Shown: piece after piece, positions 53,781 through 63,978 of the stretch
Layout of the letters: every line of letters starts with the position of its first letter
Position numbering within the stretch: the first letter of the stretch is position 1
Assembly: GCA_013176395.1 (NCBI GenBank)
Contig: JABMLP010000021.1
Location: 186,001-250,000, forward strand
Direction of reading: 5' to 3'
DNA from: Venturia oleaginea
Taxonomy: Eukaryota; Ascomycota; Dothideomycetes; Venturiales; Venturiaceae
DNA: 64,000 bases
Translations under genes and position numbers: made by a program
Notes under the pieces: model-generated
What the model was told of the DNA's origin: nothing
Databases searched by the model: none
What the model saw: the letters and a program-made list of their open reading frames with translations, nothing else

Positions 53781-55361
53781 TCATGATCTATGGCCTCCAG
53801 CGTTGTCGAGTGTTTCAAAAAATGCAGAAGAAGAAGGGATGGATATTGGATCTTCGGCAGTGCAGCCTTGACTCGTAGTGGCGACGATGTCACTTACTGG
53901 AGTTGCTGAGTGGAGCTCTTCATTTCTACTCACAGAGCAACTGCGTCTTCTCATCTTCGAATATGCTCGTTTCTGGCCACCCTGGATGTGGGATACTGCA
54001 GCCGATGGCTGGAGCTGCAAAGTTTTCGTAGGCTCAGTAGTGACGAGGGACAAGCTGGAGTGAAAAAAAAATGATGTTGGCAGCTTGGTTATGCAATCGA
54101 TCAGGTCGATGTTTTGAGCTTTACAAAGTTGGTACAGCTTACCAGCACCTGGAATACGGCACAGGGCTGGAACGGTGTCTGGCCGTTGTTTGGCTATCTT
54201 GGCGAGCGTCTCATCACCAATAGACTCGAGAGGGGACCCTGTGTTTCTCTGTAGCCGGAATCGAAGACTGTGTAGAGTGGCGAGAAGCCGGCATTTCTCA
54301 TTTTTGGGAGGCGACGCCTGTAGAAGCGTTGGAGCAGCAGTCGCTGATCCCATGCTCCCTTGCGCTGGCTTGACAGTAGTCGAACTACGCGTAGACAAAA
54401 CAGGAGGGATAGTGACAGTCTCTGCTACTTGCACAATGTTCCTCGTACTGTCCTTTCGGGCTTTTGATGCCTGTTCGGACGCATCAAGTCGGCGTATTTG
54501 CTGTTCTGAAGGTGGCTTAGGGTCTCCAGCTGGATTCTTTGGATTTGGATTGTTATCTGCGTCTGGATGCGGTGGAATGGGATCCATATTCAGACGTCTG
54601 ACGTCCAATACGTGATAGAGCACCAGCCCAACATATGCATCAGAAGCTGCATAGTTTTTTTGAGCAGTGGTCATTGGTCTAGTCCAGTCACTAGTACGAA
54701 TCTCGCCTTTGAGTAGCGGAAAGCCTAGGTAGATTTGGGCATGGTCTGATAGACCTATCATTCTTCCTCGGCTCGATATGTTCACCAGGCGGTGAAGATG
54801 GTTGAGGTCAAGCATGCCGCGTGGTTGAAGCTTCATAAAGGTTCGTAAACGGGAGGCATCAGCGCTATGAATACCCACGCCAGCCTTGATGATTGCATTA
54901 GACTCAATGATTTCCCTGAGGGACCTTGCAATGAGCTCTACAGGCCTCGTGCCTTTGTGAAGAGCGATATGGAACAGGCCAATTCGGTTTGCTGAAGCGA
55001 CCTGGATCAGGGAGATCTCATCTTTGAGAGTTCTACGCTTACTACCCCGTTTTGCGTTCTTTCTTTTAAAATGCGATTTCCACTCCATATCAAAGCCGAG
55101 CACTCTCTCCTTAAGGAAGTGTTTAGCCAACTCCTCGGATTGCTCTCTCGTTGAGGCGTACGATATCGTTACTTTTTCGCCATTCGAGTCCTGATACCAC
55201 TTGTGTGACCAGTACGTGGAGGCTTTGGGTCGAGATTGAAGCTCTCGCAGTTTGTGTCCCGGAATATGATAGGATATCCGATCTGTGACTCTGATAGGGG
55301 TCTTGACCTCATCCTCAGCGATGAGGGCATCGGTCCAACTAAAAGCCTGATGGTTTGCCAT
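53781..55361 (-). CDS. Werner-type 3'-5' exonuclease with HRDC-like domain
   Basis: 526 aa as read. Residues about 60-250 form a DnaQ-like 3'-5' exonuclease: GFDMEWKSH (first D-x-E metal site), ISLIQVASANRIGLFHIAL, AGVGIHSADASRL (second Asp region), and YAASDAYVGLVLYHVLD (third D/Y motif). The linker is Pro/Ser-rich. Residues about 350-430 match an HRDC domain (LLATLHSLRFRLQRNTGSPL, DETLAKIAKQRPDTV, IPGAGKLYQL), a nucleic-acid binding module also found in RecQ helicases and RNase D. There is no helicase. Similar stand-alone WRN exonucleases exist in plants and fungi and act in DNA repair; an RNase D-like role is the alternative. The C-terminus may extend further (see 52973-53780). Confidence 0.82.
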   Translation of the reverse strand: MANHQAFSWTDALIAEDEVKTPIRVTDRISYHIPGHKLRELQSRPKASTYWSHKWYQDSNGEKVTISYASTREQSEELAKHFLKERVLGFDMEWKSHFKRKNAKRGSKRRTLKDEISLIQVASANRIGLFHIALHKGTRPVELIARSLREIIESNAIIKAGVGIHSADASRLRTFMKLQPRGMLDLNHLHRLVNISSRGRMIGLSDHAQIYLGFPLLKGEIRTSDWTRPMTTAQKNYAASDAYVGLVLYHVLDVRRLNMDPIPPHPDADNNPNPKNPAGDPKPPSEQQIRRLDASEQASKARKDSTRNIVQVAETVTIPPVLSTRSSTTVKPAQGSMGSATAAPTLLQASPPKNEKCRLLATLHSLRFRLQRNTGSPLESIGDETLAKIAKQRPDTVPALCRIPGAGKLYQLCKAQNIDLIDCITKLPTSFFFHSSLSLVTTEPTKTLQLQPSAAVSHIQGGQKRAYSKMRRRSCSVSRNEELHSATPVSDIVATTSQGCTAEDPISIPSSSAFFETLDNAGGHRS

Positions 55362-55950
55362 CTTAGCCAGGTTGTTAGATATTACTAGGAAATTTCAGCG
55401 CGGTGATGGCCAGTCCAGTGCCATGGGCCTCACCAATCGACTGTGGCCTTCTTTGGCAGATGTGCATATCGTTGAGAACTCGAAGGGTGGAAAAACACGA
55501 TAGATGCTTGGATACAGACGGGTACAAGAGACGAATGGCAACGACAACGACACAAAGCGTCGAATGGAAAGGAATGTTCAAAAGAGAAACCAGCAAGAAG
55601 AAGCAGTGCCGTACAAAAGGACCACAGAGGACACAACACACAGGCTTGCCCAAGAGAAATTGATGTGAGCTGCTGAAGGAGATGCTAAAGGAGAAGTCCG
55701 GTTGAAGGAGGGAAGTCTTCACGCCGCGTCGAGATTTGGAGCTAGCCTCAAAGCGTGGTTAGCCTCGGAATAGCCTCGAGTCATGACAGCTTACGTCTTT
55801 CGCCTCTACTCGTATTAGCTCTTTTCACCAACTCAACATCGCTTTCTCTTTTCATCCACATAAGTGTGTTACACTGAAAAGGATTCTACAACTAACTATC
55901 CTACACAAAAAAAAACCCTCGACCAAAACCTCCCAACACAAAAAGCCCAC
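55362..55950. other. Intergenic
   Basis: Between the exonuclease start and the 3' end of the GH7 gene; no supported ORF. Confidence 0.4.
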
Positions 55951-57312
55951 CTACACCAACCTCGCCGTCCCAATCTTGAACGTACTCCCAATCTCCCCAA
56001 ACTTAACATTCGAAAACACAACCGCCGCATCGGGATGATTCGCATCAATATACGCAGGAGAACTACTATTTCCATTGCACGTCCCCCTCGCACTCCCAGG
56101 CGATCCCAAAGTCGCATTGACGGGATACTTCGCGCCATCAAGCCACTGCATAGCCGCTGCGCTTTCATCAACCCACAATGAGAAAATGAGAACAACACCA
56201 CGAGCGAGGGATTCCCCCATCGTCTTCAGACCGCCGTAATGAGCGAACTTGTTTTCGTCCTCGCTGAAGGCGTTGACCTTGGCGGCGCAGTATTCGTCGG
56301 TGGTGGTGTCGTATTTGGTCATATTGGCGACGTTGGTAGAGGCGTGTTTGATGATTTTCCCGTTCTGGATGTAGAGACGGCGGATTTCGATGAGGTCGCC
56401 TGAAGTCTTGTTCTTCTCGGTGAAGAATTGAGTGACGATGGTCATTTTCTGGTTTGTGTCGATTGTTTTGTTCGCTCCGGGTCCGTAGAAGTCTGGGTTG
56501 CCGTTGCGGAAAGGGTTGCTGTCGCATCCGCCTCTGTCGCAGATGGTTTTGCATTCAGCCGTTCCTTCGCAGCGGTAGACTTCTGGTTTGTTGCAGGGGT
56601 GTGGTGTGTAGCCAGTGGAGATCTTGTTGGATTCCCAGATGTCCATCTCGTTGCAGCAGGCACCGTACTCGGTCACCGTTGCGTTTCCTTCTGGAACTGT
56701 TGCTTCGCCGTGGATGAAGCGTGGGTGGCTGGGACACTGAGCATCACAATATCCAGTGCCGTATTTGGCTCCCACCTTGTTGCCAGAGTGCTTCGCCATT
56801 CCACCATCTTCGTCCATTTCCGCAAAGTAAAGAGCTCCGTTTGTGCCGCATGGGAGTTTGGACGTGTCGACATCGAAGGTGAATTCCTTGTTCAAGAGAC
56901 GGAAATATTCATACTTGTTCTTTCCGGTGGGCTTTAGGTAGAGACGTGGTGGACCAAAGCCATTTGGGTTCTTGAGTCTCATGGTAAGAGCACTGCCATT
57001 TGTAGTAACGCCATTGGCAGAGTAGGTTTCGATGCCCTCCAGAGCGCAATTCTTTGCGCAAGTGACAGGGTCTGGGCAAAATGTCCTGTTCCAACCAGAC
57101 GCACCTTTGCATTCACTGGTCCCGTTGACGTTGTGAAGCCACCGAGAGTCTGCGTCGGCAGTAAGTTCGGCTCCTATGGTCTTACATCCTCCACGCTTGC
57201 ACTTCTGCCATGAAAGCTTCGGGGCGTTTTCCGTACTCTGATTGCCAGCCTGCTGAGCAATGGTAACGAAAGACAAATTTACAAATAAAAGGAGTGTCGT
57301 AATGAAAGTCAT
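55951..57312 (-). CDS. Glycoside hydrolase family 7 cellulase, single domain
   Basis: A secreted cellulase that cuts cellulose with retention of configuration. 453 aa, intronless. Signal peptide: MTFITTLLLFVNLSFVTIAQ. The GH7 catalytic core is rich in cysteines (CKRGGCKTIGAEL, CPDPVTCAKNCALEG, GYCDAQCPSHPRFIHGE, YGACCNEMDIWESN, CNKPEVYRCEG, CDRGGCDSNPFRNG). The catalytic triad motif E-x-D-x-x-E is intact in NEMDIWESN (nucleophile and acid/base Glu). Late motifs include HYGGLKTMGESLARG and VDESAAAMQWLDGAKYP. It ends with the core, without linker or CBM1. Cellobiohydrolase versus endoglucanase cannot be settled by eye, since loop lengths would need comparison. Many N-x-S/T sites suggest glycosylation. 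Confidence 0.94.
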   Translation of the reverse strand: MTFITTLLLFVNLSFVTIAQQAGNQSTENAPKLSWQKCKRGGCKTIGAELTADADSRWLHNVNGTSECKGASGWNRTFCPDPVTCAKNCALEGIETYSANGVTTNGSALTMRLKNPNGFGPPRLYLKPTGKNKYEYFRLLNKEFTFDVDTSKLPCGTNGALYFAEMDEDGGMAKHSGNKVGAKYGTGYCDAQCPSHPRFIHGEATVPEGNATVTEYGACCNEMDIWESNKISTGYTPHPCNKPEVYRCEGTAECKTICDRGGCDSNPFRNGNPDFYGPGANKTIDTNQKMTIVTQFFTEKNKTSGDLIEIRRLYIQNGKIIKHASTNVANMTKYDTTTDEYCAAKVNAFSEDENKFAHYGGLKTMGESLARGVVLIFSLWVDESAAAMQWLDGAKYPVNATLGSPGSARGTCNGNSSSPAYIDANHPDAAVVFSNVKFGEIGSTFKIGTARLV

Positions 57313-57369
57313 ATTGAGGAAAGGACAGTGGGAATATTGCTCGACAATTCAGAGATGCGCTGCGATTAC

Positions 57370-57378
57370 TTTATATGA
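57370..57378 (-). promoter_or_regulatory. TATA box of the GH7 gene
   Basis: CATATAAAG on the minus strand, about 60 bases before the ATG at 57312, a normal distance for a strongly regulated fungal secreted-enzyme gene. Confidence 0.55.
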
Positions 57379-58134
57379 AACTCTTATGACTTTTCGATGG
57401 TCGGAGTAGTGCTCACATAATCTCCATTTGATTGCTTTTGGTGAAAATAATATGGAGAATTATCGATGCCCGCTATCGCCAACTCGCTATAGGCTCCGAG
57501 ATAATCCAAAACAGCATTAAAGCCAAGAATCGGAGTTTCGAGTCTAATGAAAGTTGAAAAACCATGGATCTGTGCACTCGTCAGGGAAATTTTTCCGGAT
57601 CAAGGCCAACCAATGTTTCGAAAGAAGCCTGTGCAATTGGCTGTCGCTTCTCCATGGTGTTTCAGCTGTTCAAGAAGACTCCAGGAGAGAAATCCAAAAT
57701 TGAAGGCGGCTTGGACATGTTCCGAGATAATATGGAGAAGTTTAGCGAAGCTTTCATGGTAACCCCTGTTCCATTGGGCTAGGTAGTCTTGAGAATGCAG
57801 AGGGATCCGAAGAGTATCAAGAGTAGTCGATGTTCAACCTGGCGGCCGGCGGCCTCAAGGCGAGTTCTTCACCGGCCGGAAGATATTTCGAGGCCATGTC
57901 CGTTGGTTGCTCACTTGGATTGATGGTGTGTGATCTATTGGGCCGGCTTGGTGAAGACGGGACGTCAATTGGAGTGGAAGGGAGACAGCATCACGTCACG
58001 AACGCGTTCCCAATTGGGCCATGGCGTGACTTTCCAAAATACATGGCAGTACAAGTGTATTTTCAGATCATGGTCCTTCTACCAACCAAACAACCATCAT
58101 GTAGCCTTATTCCATCCAACTGACTGCAATCGAC
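57379..58134. other. Intergenic between GH7 and CYC2 (divergent)
   Basis: A short plus frame (57564-57782, starting MDLCTRQGNFSGSRP) has four cysteines but no signal peptide or known motif. Otherwise nothing coding is seen. Both flanking genes are transcribed away from this stretch, so it holds both promoters. Confidence 0.4.
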
Positions 58135-59187
58135 ATGTCCTTCCTTCGCATACCTCAAATCCTCTTCCGCCCCATCCCCGGTTTCCTCATTCTCTTCGGC
58201 GGCGGAACTGCTGGAGGATACGCCTATCGCTCGTACGCAACGGAGAATGAGGACTCCGGCGCCCTGAATCAGCGCCATTTCAGCCCGTACACACTTGTTT
58301 CGAAGAGGCCTGTCTCTTCGACGAGCAGCATATTCACACTGCGCCCAAGATATACAGACGAACACTCGATGAGCATAGTACAACAGGCATGCAAGAAGGG
58401 CATATGGAGTGTACAAGCCAAACAACCACAACTTCAGATTGCGAGGAGCTACACGCCTCTGCCATCAACCTCAGAAAAATCAGAATCACACCATGATCTG
58501 CGGATACTGATAAGGCGACAGGAATCTGGAGAGGTCTCGAATTATCTGCACAAGCTGCCGGAAGAAACGACGGTCAATCTTCGTGGGCCGTTCTTGGAGT
58601 TGGAAATACCCGAGCATGCGACGGAAGTTCTGTTTCTGGCTGGTGGAACTGGCATTGCGCCGGCGTTGCAGGTTGCGAACTTGCTCAAGGATAGAAAGGA
58701 TATGAAGGTGCACATCTTGTGGGCAAACAGAAGAAGAGAAGATTGTATAGGTGGGAAGAGTGATATACACCACTTGCCGCCATCGGGGCTTTTGAGTGGC
58801 TTCATGGGCCTCTTTGGTTCGCAGCAAACCAGCACAGTGAGCCCGGTGGCGTCCGAGGCAGTGTACGAAGCGAGCATGGTGCAAGAAATAAATCAACTCA
58901 AGAGCAGGAGCGGACCAGGCTCGTTGGTTGTGGAATACTTTGTGGATGAGGAAGGAGACTTCATCAAGGATAGCAACGTGCAACAGCATGTCGAGCATTT
59001 GGCAAAGGAGGACGTTGCGAGCCGAAAGTCGCTGGGCGAAAAATATATCTTGGTCTCTGGACCTGATGGCTTTGTCAAACACCTTGCCGGGGAGAAAGTA
59101 TGGGTTGGTGGCCGAGAAGTACAAGGACCTCTGGATGGAGTCCTGTCGAAGATGAATCTGCCTGGTTGGAAGATTGTAAAACTATAG
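58135..59187 (+). CDS. CYC2: Cytochrome c mitochondrial import factor CYC2-like reductase
   Basis: 350 aa, single exon. Yeast Cyc2 is an inner-membrane flavoprotein that helps reduce heme for attachment to cytochrome c. Here a short N-terminal targeting and membrane segment (RIPQILFRPIPGFLILFGGG) is followed by a ferredoxin-reductase FAD domain (RSYTPLPS, the FAD-binding RxYT motif; LRILIRRQESGEVSNYLHKL) and an NAD domain (VLFLAGGTGIAPALQVANLL; KYILVSGPDGFV). The end, GPLDGVLSKMNLPGWKIVKL, matches the fungal Cyc2 tail. The final 39 bases are duplicated just after the stop. Low-molecular cytochrome b5 reductases share the fold and are the main alternative. Confidence 0.87.
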   Translation: MSFLRIPQILFRPIPGFLILFGGGTAGGYAYRSYATENEDSGALNQRHFSPYTLVSKRPVSSTSSIFTLRPRYTDEHSMSIVQQACKKGIWSVQAKQPQLQIARSYTPLPSTSEKSESHHDLRILIRRQESGEVSNYLHKLPEETTVNLRGPFLELEIPEHATEVLFLAGGTGIAPALQVANLLKDRKDMKVHILWANRRREDCIGGKSDIHHLPPSGLLSGFMGLFGSQQTSTVSPVASEAVYEASMVQEINQLKSRSGPGSLVVEYFVDEEGDFIKDSNVQQHVEHLAKEDVASRKSLGEKYILVSGPDGFVKHLAGEKVWVGGREVQGPLDGVLSKMNLPGWKIVKL

Positions 59188-59226
59188 AAGATGAATCTGC
59201 CTGGTTGGAAGGTTGTAAAGCTGTAG
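59149..59226 (+). repeat. 39-bp tandem duplication of the CYC2 3' end
   Basis: 59149-59187 encodes the last 12 codons and stop of CYC2; 59188-59226 repeats it with three A-to-G changes and its own TAG in the same frame. The second copy is beyond the first stop, so it is not translated. Confidence 0.95.
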
Positions 59227-59284
59227 AAGCAGAATGATGTGATAATCTCAACTCAAACTATGCTTCCCATATTCTATTGTGTTA

Positions 59285-61108
59285 TGATAACGTACACCAC
59301 CCAACCGCTCAAAATTTCTTGGCACGACCATCTCATGTTACGATTCTTTAATTTTTTCGCTATCAACAATAGATTCTAAGTCCGTCGTGCTACTATCTGA
59401 TTGAGAAGATATCTCGATGTCTTTTTTACAAGTTCGCGCATTATGCCCAGTTACGCCGCAGTTCCCACAGCGCCGTTGAGTTGGTCGGGCTGATTCTTGA
59501 TTGCTACTACCACGAGCCTTCTTCGATCCCTGAGGCGCTACAGACGCCTCTGCAGCTACCTGCGCTGCTGCAGTCCCATACTCCATAGTACCACCTTGCT
59601 GGATCCGCTTCCTTTTGCGTGATTTTCGCTTCGTTATTACTGCCAAGTGCTCTTCAAGCTCGTGGTTGCGAGCAACGAGTAGAGTGTTTTGGTGAAGCAT
59701 CAATTCAGCGCCCTTAACAAGCTGGGAAAAGCCAGCCTGCGCAGTAACTGGTGACCGAATAAAAGAGTCGCTTACGAGCTTGGATTGGGATCCAAATTCA
59801 TGAGTATTGCTTGGAGTCTTTGACTGCCACGGCGTTTCTGGGAGACGGGGTTCTGGCGGGGTACGTAGCCGTACTTCAAGGCGGTCCAATACCGCCTGCG
59901 CGTCGATAGGGACTAGCCCTACTGCCTCAAAGGCCTTTTGACAGTTCTCTTTTGTAAACACGTCGAAAAACGCGTCTTTAAAGGCAGGGAGAAAGCCTTC
60001 CTTGTTGATATGGTAGACGCGTCGGCGTGCCAAGTCTCGAACTCGTTGAGAGTACTTGCACTTCAACGGCGAGAAGCAGACCACATCAAGCGGCTGGACG
60101 ATACGCGATGAATGAGGTGGCATACAGAGGGTTATGATCTTATTTTCGAGCCAGTAGTCCTTGAAATCCTGGCTGAGATGGCTCTCATGGCCGTCCAAAA
60201 TAAGTAGCCTGTACCCCCCCACCTGCCGCGCCTTTGTATGCGCGTCAAAATGCTTCAACCACTCAAGACCAAGCGCGTTGTTTGTCCAGCCGTTCTCAGA
60301 GACTGAAAGCTTCCAATTGCGCGGTATACCTGCCTCCTCGTACCACGCAGAGATGTGAACGCGTCCTTTGTAGATAATGAAGGGTGGGGTTGCATACCCA
60401 GCGGCGCAGATACTCTGGATAACCGTAACCCATTCGCGATCGCCCGGCGGAATGAGTTCCGGCCTTGTACGTCTCTCGGAGGCTGTAACGACCTTCATTG
60501 ACCCAATAACACCCATCTGGAAGCCAATCTCGTCAAAATTGTGTGTATCCTCGTCGTGGACGCCGTACTTGGCTTTGGTATCTGCAACGAGCTTGAACCA
60601 CGCCCCAATAATATCCGGATCTTCCTGTAGTATCCTCTGCCTATCCTTGGCTCGGTTGAAGGCCATCTTGAGCTCATCTAAGCGCGTAACGAACCTCTCA
60701 GCCCAGTTTTTGCCCACTGGCTCTCCACCGCGTATAGCTAGCAGTTTATCGGTCATATCTGCTACCTCACGAAGCCGGGGCGCAAATCCTCGCGAATCGA
60801 GGTCAAGAATGTATCAGAAAAGCGTTTGCTCTTCGTTAAGGGTAAGTTTCCGACCATTGGGTGGTGTTTCGAGGATAAATGGGACTCCTTTAACGCGCTC
60901 AGAGAGGATTCGCTGTTTAACGTCAAAGGCACGAGCGGCGGCCCGTTGGCTTCGGAATTGGCCGGCTTGTAGGGCTTGGAGTGCGAGCTGGATTCTCCCT
61001 TCGTGTTGGAGTAATAGTGCGTTTCGTTGTTCAGACATAATCACATAAGAGGAATGGTAGAAGTCTTGGCAGATTTTGAGCGGTTGGGTGATGGAACACG
61101 TTATCCCA
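59285..61108 (-). mobile_element. Fot1/pogo-type DNA transposon
   Basis: About 1.82 kb between TA dinucleotides (59283-59284 and 61109-61110). Ends are imperfect inverted repeats sharing ATAACGT, then CACCCAACCGCTCAAAAT (left, 59294-59312; right as its complement near 61073-61092). The single transposase gene fills the element on the minus strand. Length, TA target site, transposase type and GC content fit the fungal Fot1 family. The exact outer borders are uncertain by a few bases because the ends are not identical. Confidence 0.85.
59338..61044 (-). pseudogene. Fot1-like DDE transposase with one in-frame stop
   Basis: From 61044 the frame encodes MSEQRNALLLQHEGRIQLAL and a helix-turn-helix of psq type (SQRAAARAFDV), then NGRKLTLNEEQTLF, TGA at 60814-60816, and runs on in the same frame (YILDLDSRGFAPRLREVADM) through the CENP-B-like second HTH to the catalytic DDE region: NFDEIGFQMG, LLILDGHESHLSQDF and IVQPLDVVCFSPLK. 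Near the C-terminus lies a CCHC knuckle, CGNCGVTGHNARTC. Total about 569 codons. Fot1 relatives commonly have Arg at the stop position, so CGA to TGA is a likely change. No other damage is seen, so the copy is young. A downstream start at 60756 would lack the N-terminal DNA-binding part. Confidence 0.88.
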
Positions 61109-61257
61109 TATTCCCCGCGTTTTCAATTGTATATAAATTTGGCAATCAATAACACGTGGTCACTGGATCGCGTCAACCACGCTGGACTCCGACAAATACA
61201 AACAGCAAGCAATGTTCATACACAACAAGTCTCGACACTCTCATTCCAAGATCAAAC

Positions 61258-63978
61258 ATGGCCTCAAGTGGTCCCTCCCGATCTGCTTCGGCGCAGACTG
61301 ATCGCAAATCCTCGGCCGCCCCCTCGCGAAAACAAAGCGGCCCAACCGCGTCAACACTCGAACGAAGAACAGAGCGAACGTCGCGTCTGACGCGTGAAGC
61401 CATTACACACCGGGCGAGAAGTTCTACCTCAGATAGTCGCGGAAATGGGAGGAAGAGTCGGGAGCCAGAGGTACCTTTGGCGGAGGAGGATGAGGAAACT
61501 GTGAAAGCAAAGAGTCTTGCTCCTGGTAGATATATGGAATGGAAGAGCATAGCATGTAGGGCTGATACTGAATAGTGGCATGGAATCCTCAAGCCTCACT
61601 TGTCGCTCATACGACTGCGCCTCTGGCTTCACGAATATCAGTCCCTCCATTGGCAAGAGATGCGCCCGCACATTTACAAGGTCTACCTCTCAGCCAACTA
61701 TCCTCGGATGAGAAAGAGAAGGCAATAATAGAGGACCTTCTCTATGTTTTCATGGGGTATGAGGGACAATACATCCACTTCGTCGATACCTATGACCCCA
61801 TGGACGAGAAAGACCGAATGCTTGGTCCGGCGTTCAGGATATTACCGGGCCTCGATCCGAGTCTGAGAGACCTAACCATGTCGATGCTGAAGATGGCTAC
61901 ACATTATACTGCTATTGAATCTTTTCTAGAAGTGCTAAGTCGGGGCGAGTACGGTCTGGTCAACCATGCTCTGTGTGCTGCTATACGGAAGCTGCTCAAG
62001 GATTATGCGATTATGATGGCACAGCTTGAGAACGAGATGCTTACGAAGAAAACATTCACATTACATGTGCTTAACCTGCACACGAAGATGACGAGTCATT
62101 GCCTTTTTCAACTCTACAACCTCACAATTGAGCTGCTGAAAGCCAACTCGATACTCGAAGATGATGGTGACGACTCGCTGGACGACTCAGATGATCTCGA
62201 GAACATACTGGAATCGCTACGGGAGGGTGGAAATCAAGGCCTTCCAGGCAAGAAGATGTGTAAAGGCGGCAGTGTGCTTGGTTTGATCACGAGGAGGCTG
62301 GCTTCGATGTCAGGAGATCCGCAGGCACGAGAGCTACTGACGACTTTGCTGCGAGAAGCGAGTCGGCCGTACATGGCTATGCTGAATGAATGGTTACATC
62401 ATGGGGGCATTCGGGATCCACACAGCGAGTTCCTAATCAAGGAACAAAAAAGCATCAAGCGAGAACGACTGGACCAAGATTACACAGACGAGTATTGGGA
62501 GAAGCGGTACACGATACGTGATAATCTCGTCCCACCTCAACTCGAAGGCGTTAAGGAGAAAGCCTTGCTCGCCGGGAAATATCTCAACGTCGTCCGCGAA
62601 TGTGGTGGTGTTGATCTCAGCAAAGAAGTGCGAGATGTACCCACCACCTTTGACGACCCTCGGTTCCTCGAAAATGTGAATGGCGCATATGCTTACGCGA
62701 ATTCATCACTCCTCAAACTCCTACTCACCACTCACGCCCTACCGACTCGGCTCCATTCATTAAAACACTACTTCTTCCTCGACCGCGCAGACTGGTTCAC
62801 TTACTTCCTCGAGCTCGGAACTTCAGAACTCAAGAAGCCTGCAAGAGAAGTCAATACTGGAAAACTACAATCACTTCTCGATATTGTGCTCCGCCAACCA
62901 GGCAGCGTAGCAGCCGACGACCCGTACAAAGACGATGTCAAGGTCGCTATGAACGAGACACTATTGACGGATTGGCTCATGAAAATCGTCAATGTGACAG
63001 GGTTGGATCAAGATGCGCAGGGCGGGATTGCAGCATATACACCTGCCACTACAGCGACCTCTGAAAAAGATAATGCAAGAATTATTGGCTTCGATGCTAT
63101 GGTGCTGGACTACGCTGTTCCCTTCCCATTGAGTTTGGTAGTGAGCCGAGTCACTCTCACTAGGTATCAACTCCTCTTCCGCTACTTGCTATCGCTGAGG
63201 TATTTGGAAACGTTGTTGATGGGGAGTTGGATGGAACATTCGAACGGACGAGCATGGAAACATCGATCGTCTCCGAGAGTCGAACGTGCGAAACGGAGAG
63301 TCTGGACGCTCAGAGCGAGGATGCTCATCTTTGTTCAACAACTCATTTATTACTGCACGACTGAAGTCATTGAGCCGAATTGGCAGGGTCTGATGAACCG
63401 CCTCGATGAAAGCAGCAAGACCGATACGAAAGCGAGAGCGAAAAATCCCGAAGGGACACAAGAGGAAGCGGGCGTCAAAAGAACGGTGGATGAGTTGATG
63501 CAGGATCATGTTGATTTCTTGGCCACGTGTTTGAAGGAGTGTATGCTTACCAACTCCAAGCTCTTGAAGGTATGTTCCATTACTTTTGTTGACAGTGAGA
63601 GCATCGTACTAATCTGCATATCTCTAGCTAAACTCACGTATCCTTCAAACCTGCACCCACTACGCAAACTACACCGCCTCCTTCTCCCGCTACATCTCAC
63701 AATCTGATCCCACCCTCTCCGCCGCACAACCCAATCTTGGGAGATCTCTGGCGGGATCGACGACATCGAGAGCTGGTGATGGCGGAGCGGATATGAATAA
63801 ACTTGTTAAGATGGAAGATCTTTTGACGAAGTTTGAAGATAACTTTTCGAGACATCTTAAGATTTTGTTGGATACGCTTAATTATCTTGCAGCTACTGAG
63901 ACCGTTGTGTTTTTGAGCTTGTGTGCGAGGTTGAGTACTGCGAATGGAGGTGGGGAGGATGAGAGGGTTTTTGGTTGA
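61258..63978 (+). CDS. Gamma-tubulin complex component 2 (Spc97/GCP2)
   Basis: Part of the small gamma-tubulin complex that nucleates microtubules at the spindle pole body. Exons 61258-61525, 61576-63569, 63628-63978 (introns 50 and 58 nt); 870 aa; phases exact. The N-terminus is disordered (Ser/Arg-rich, MASSGPSRSASAQTDRKSSA). GRIP1: IIEDLLYVFMGYEGQYIHFV, FRILPGLDPSLRDLTMSMLK, HYTAIESFLEVLSRGEYGLV, then a PYMAMLNEWLHHGGIRDPHS motif typical of all GCPs. GRIP2 (gamma-tubulin binding): LHSLKHYFFLDRADWFTYFL, YQLLFRYLLSLRYLETLL, and TLRARMLIFVQQLIYYCTTE with EVIEPNW. It ends with LCARLSTANGGGEDERVFG. The Fot1 transposon ends 149 bases before the start codon, so its promoter may lie within or beyond the element. 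Confidence 0.95.

Noticed and set aside
53900..54140. A GTAAGC...CACTCCAG intron inside the exonuclease HRDC region
   Set aside because: Splicing it would shift the frame into an early stop and remove the last HRDC helix (KLYQLCKAQNIDLIDCI); read straight through, the domain is complete. The T-rich run simply encodes Phe residues.
55403..55722. Frames upstream of the exonuclease on both strands
   Set aside because: Short, mutually overlapping, and without motifs or splice links to the neighbouring genes.
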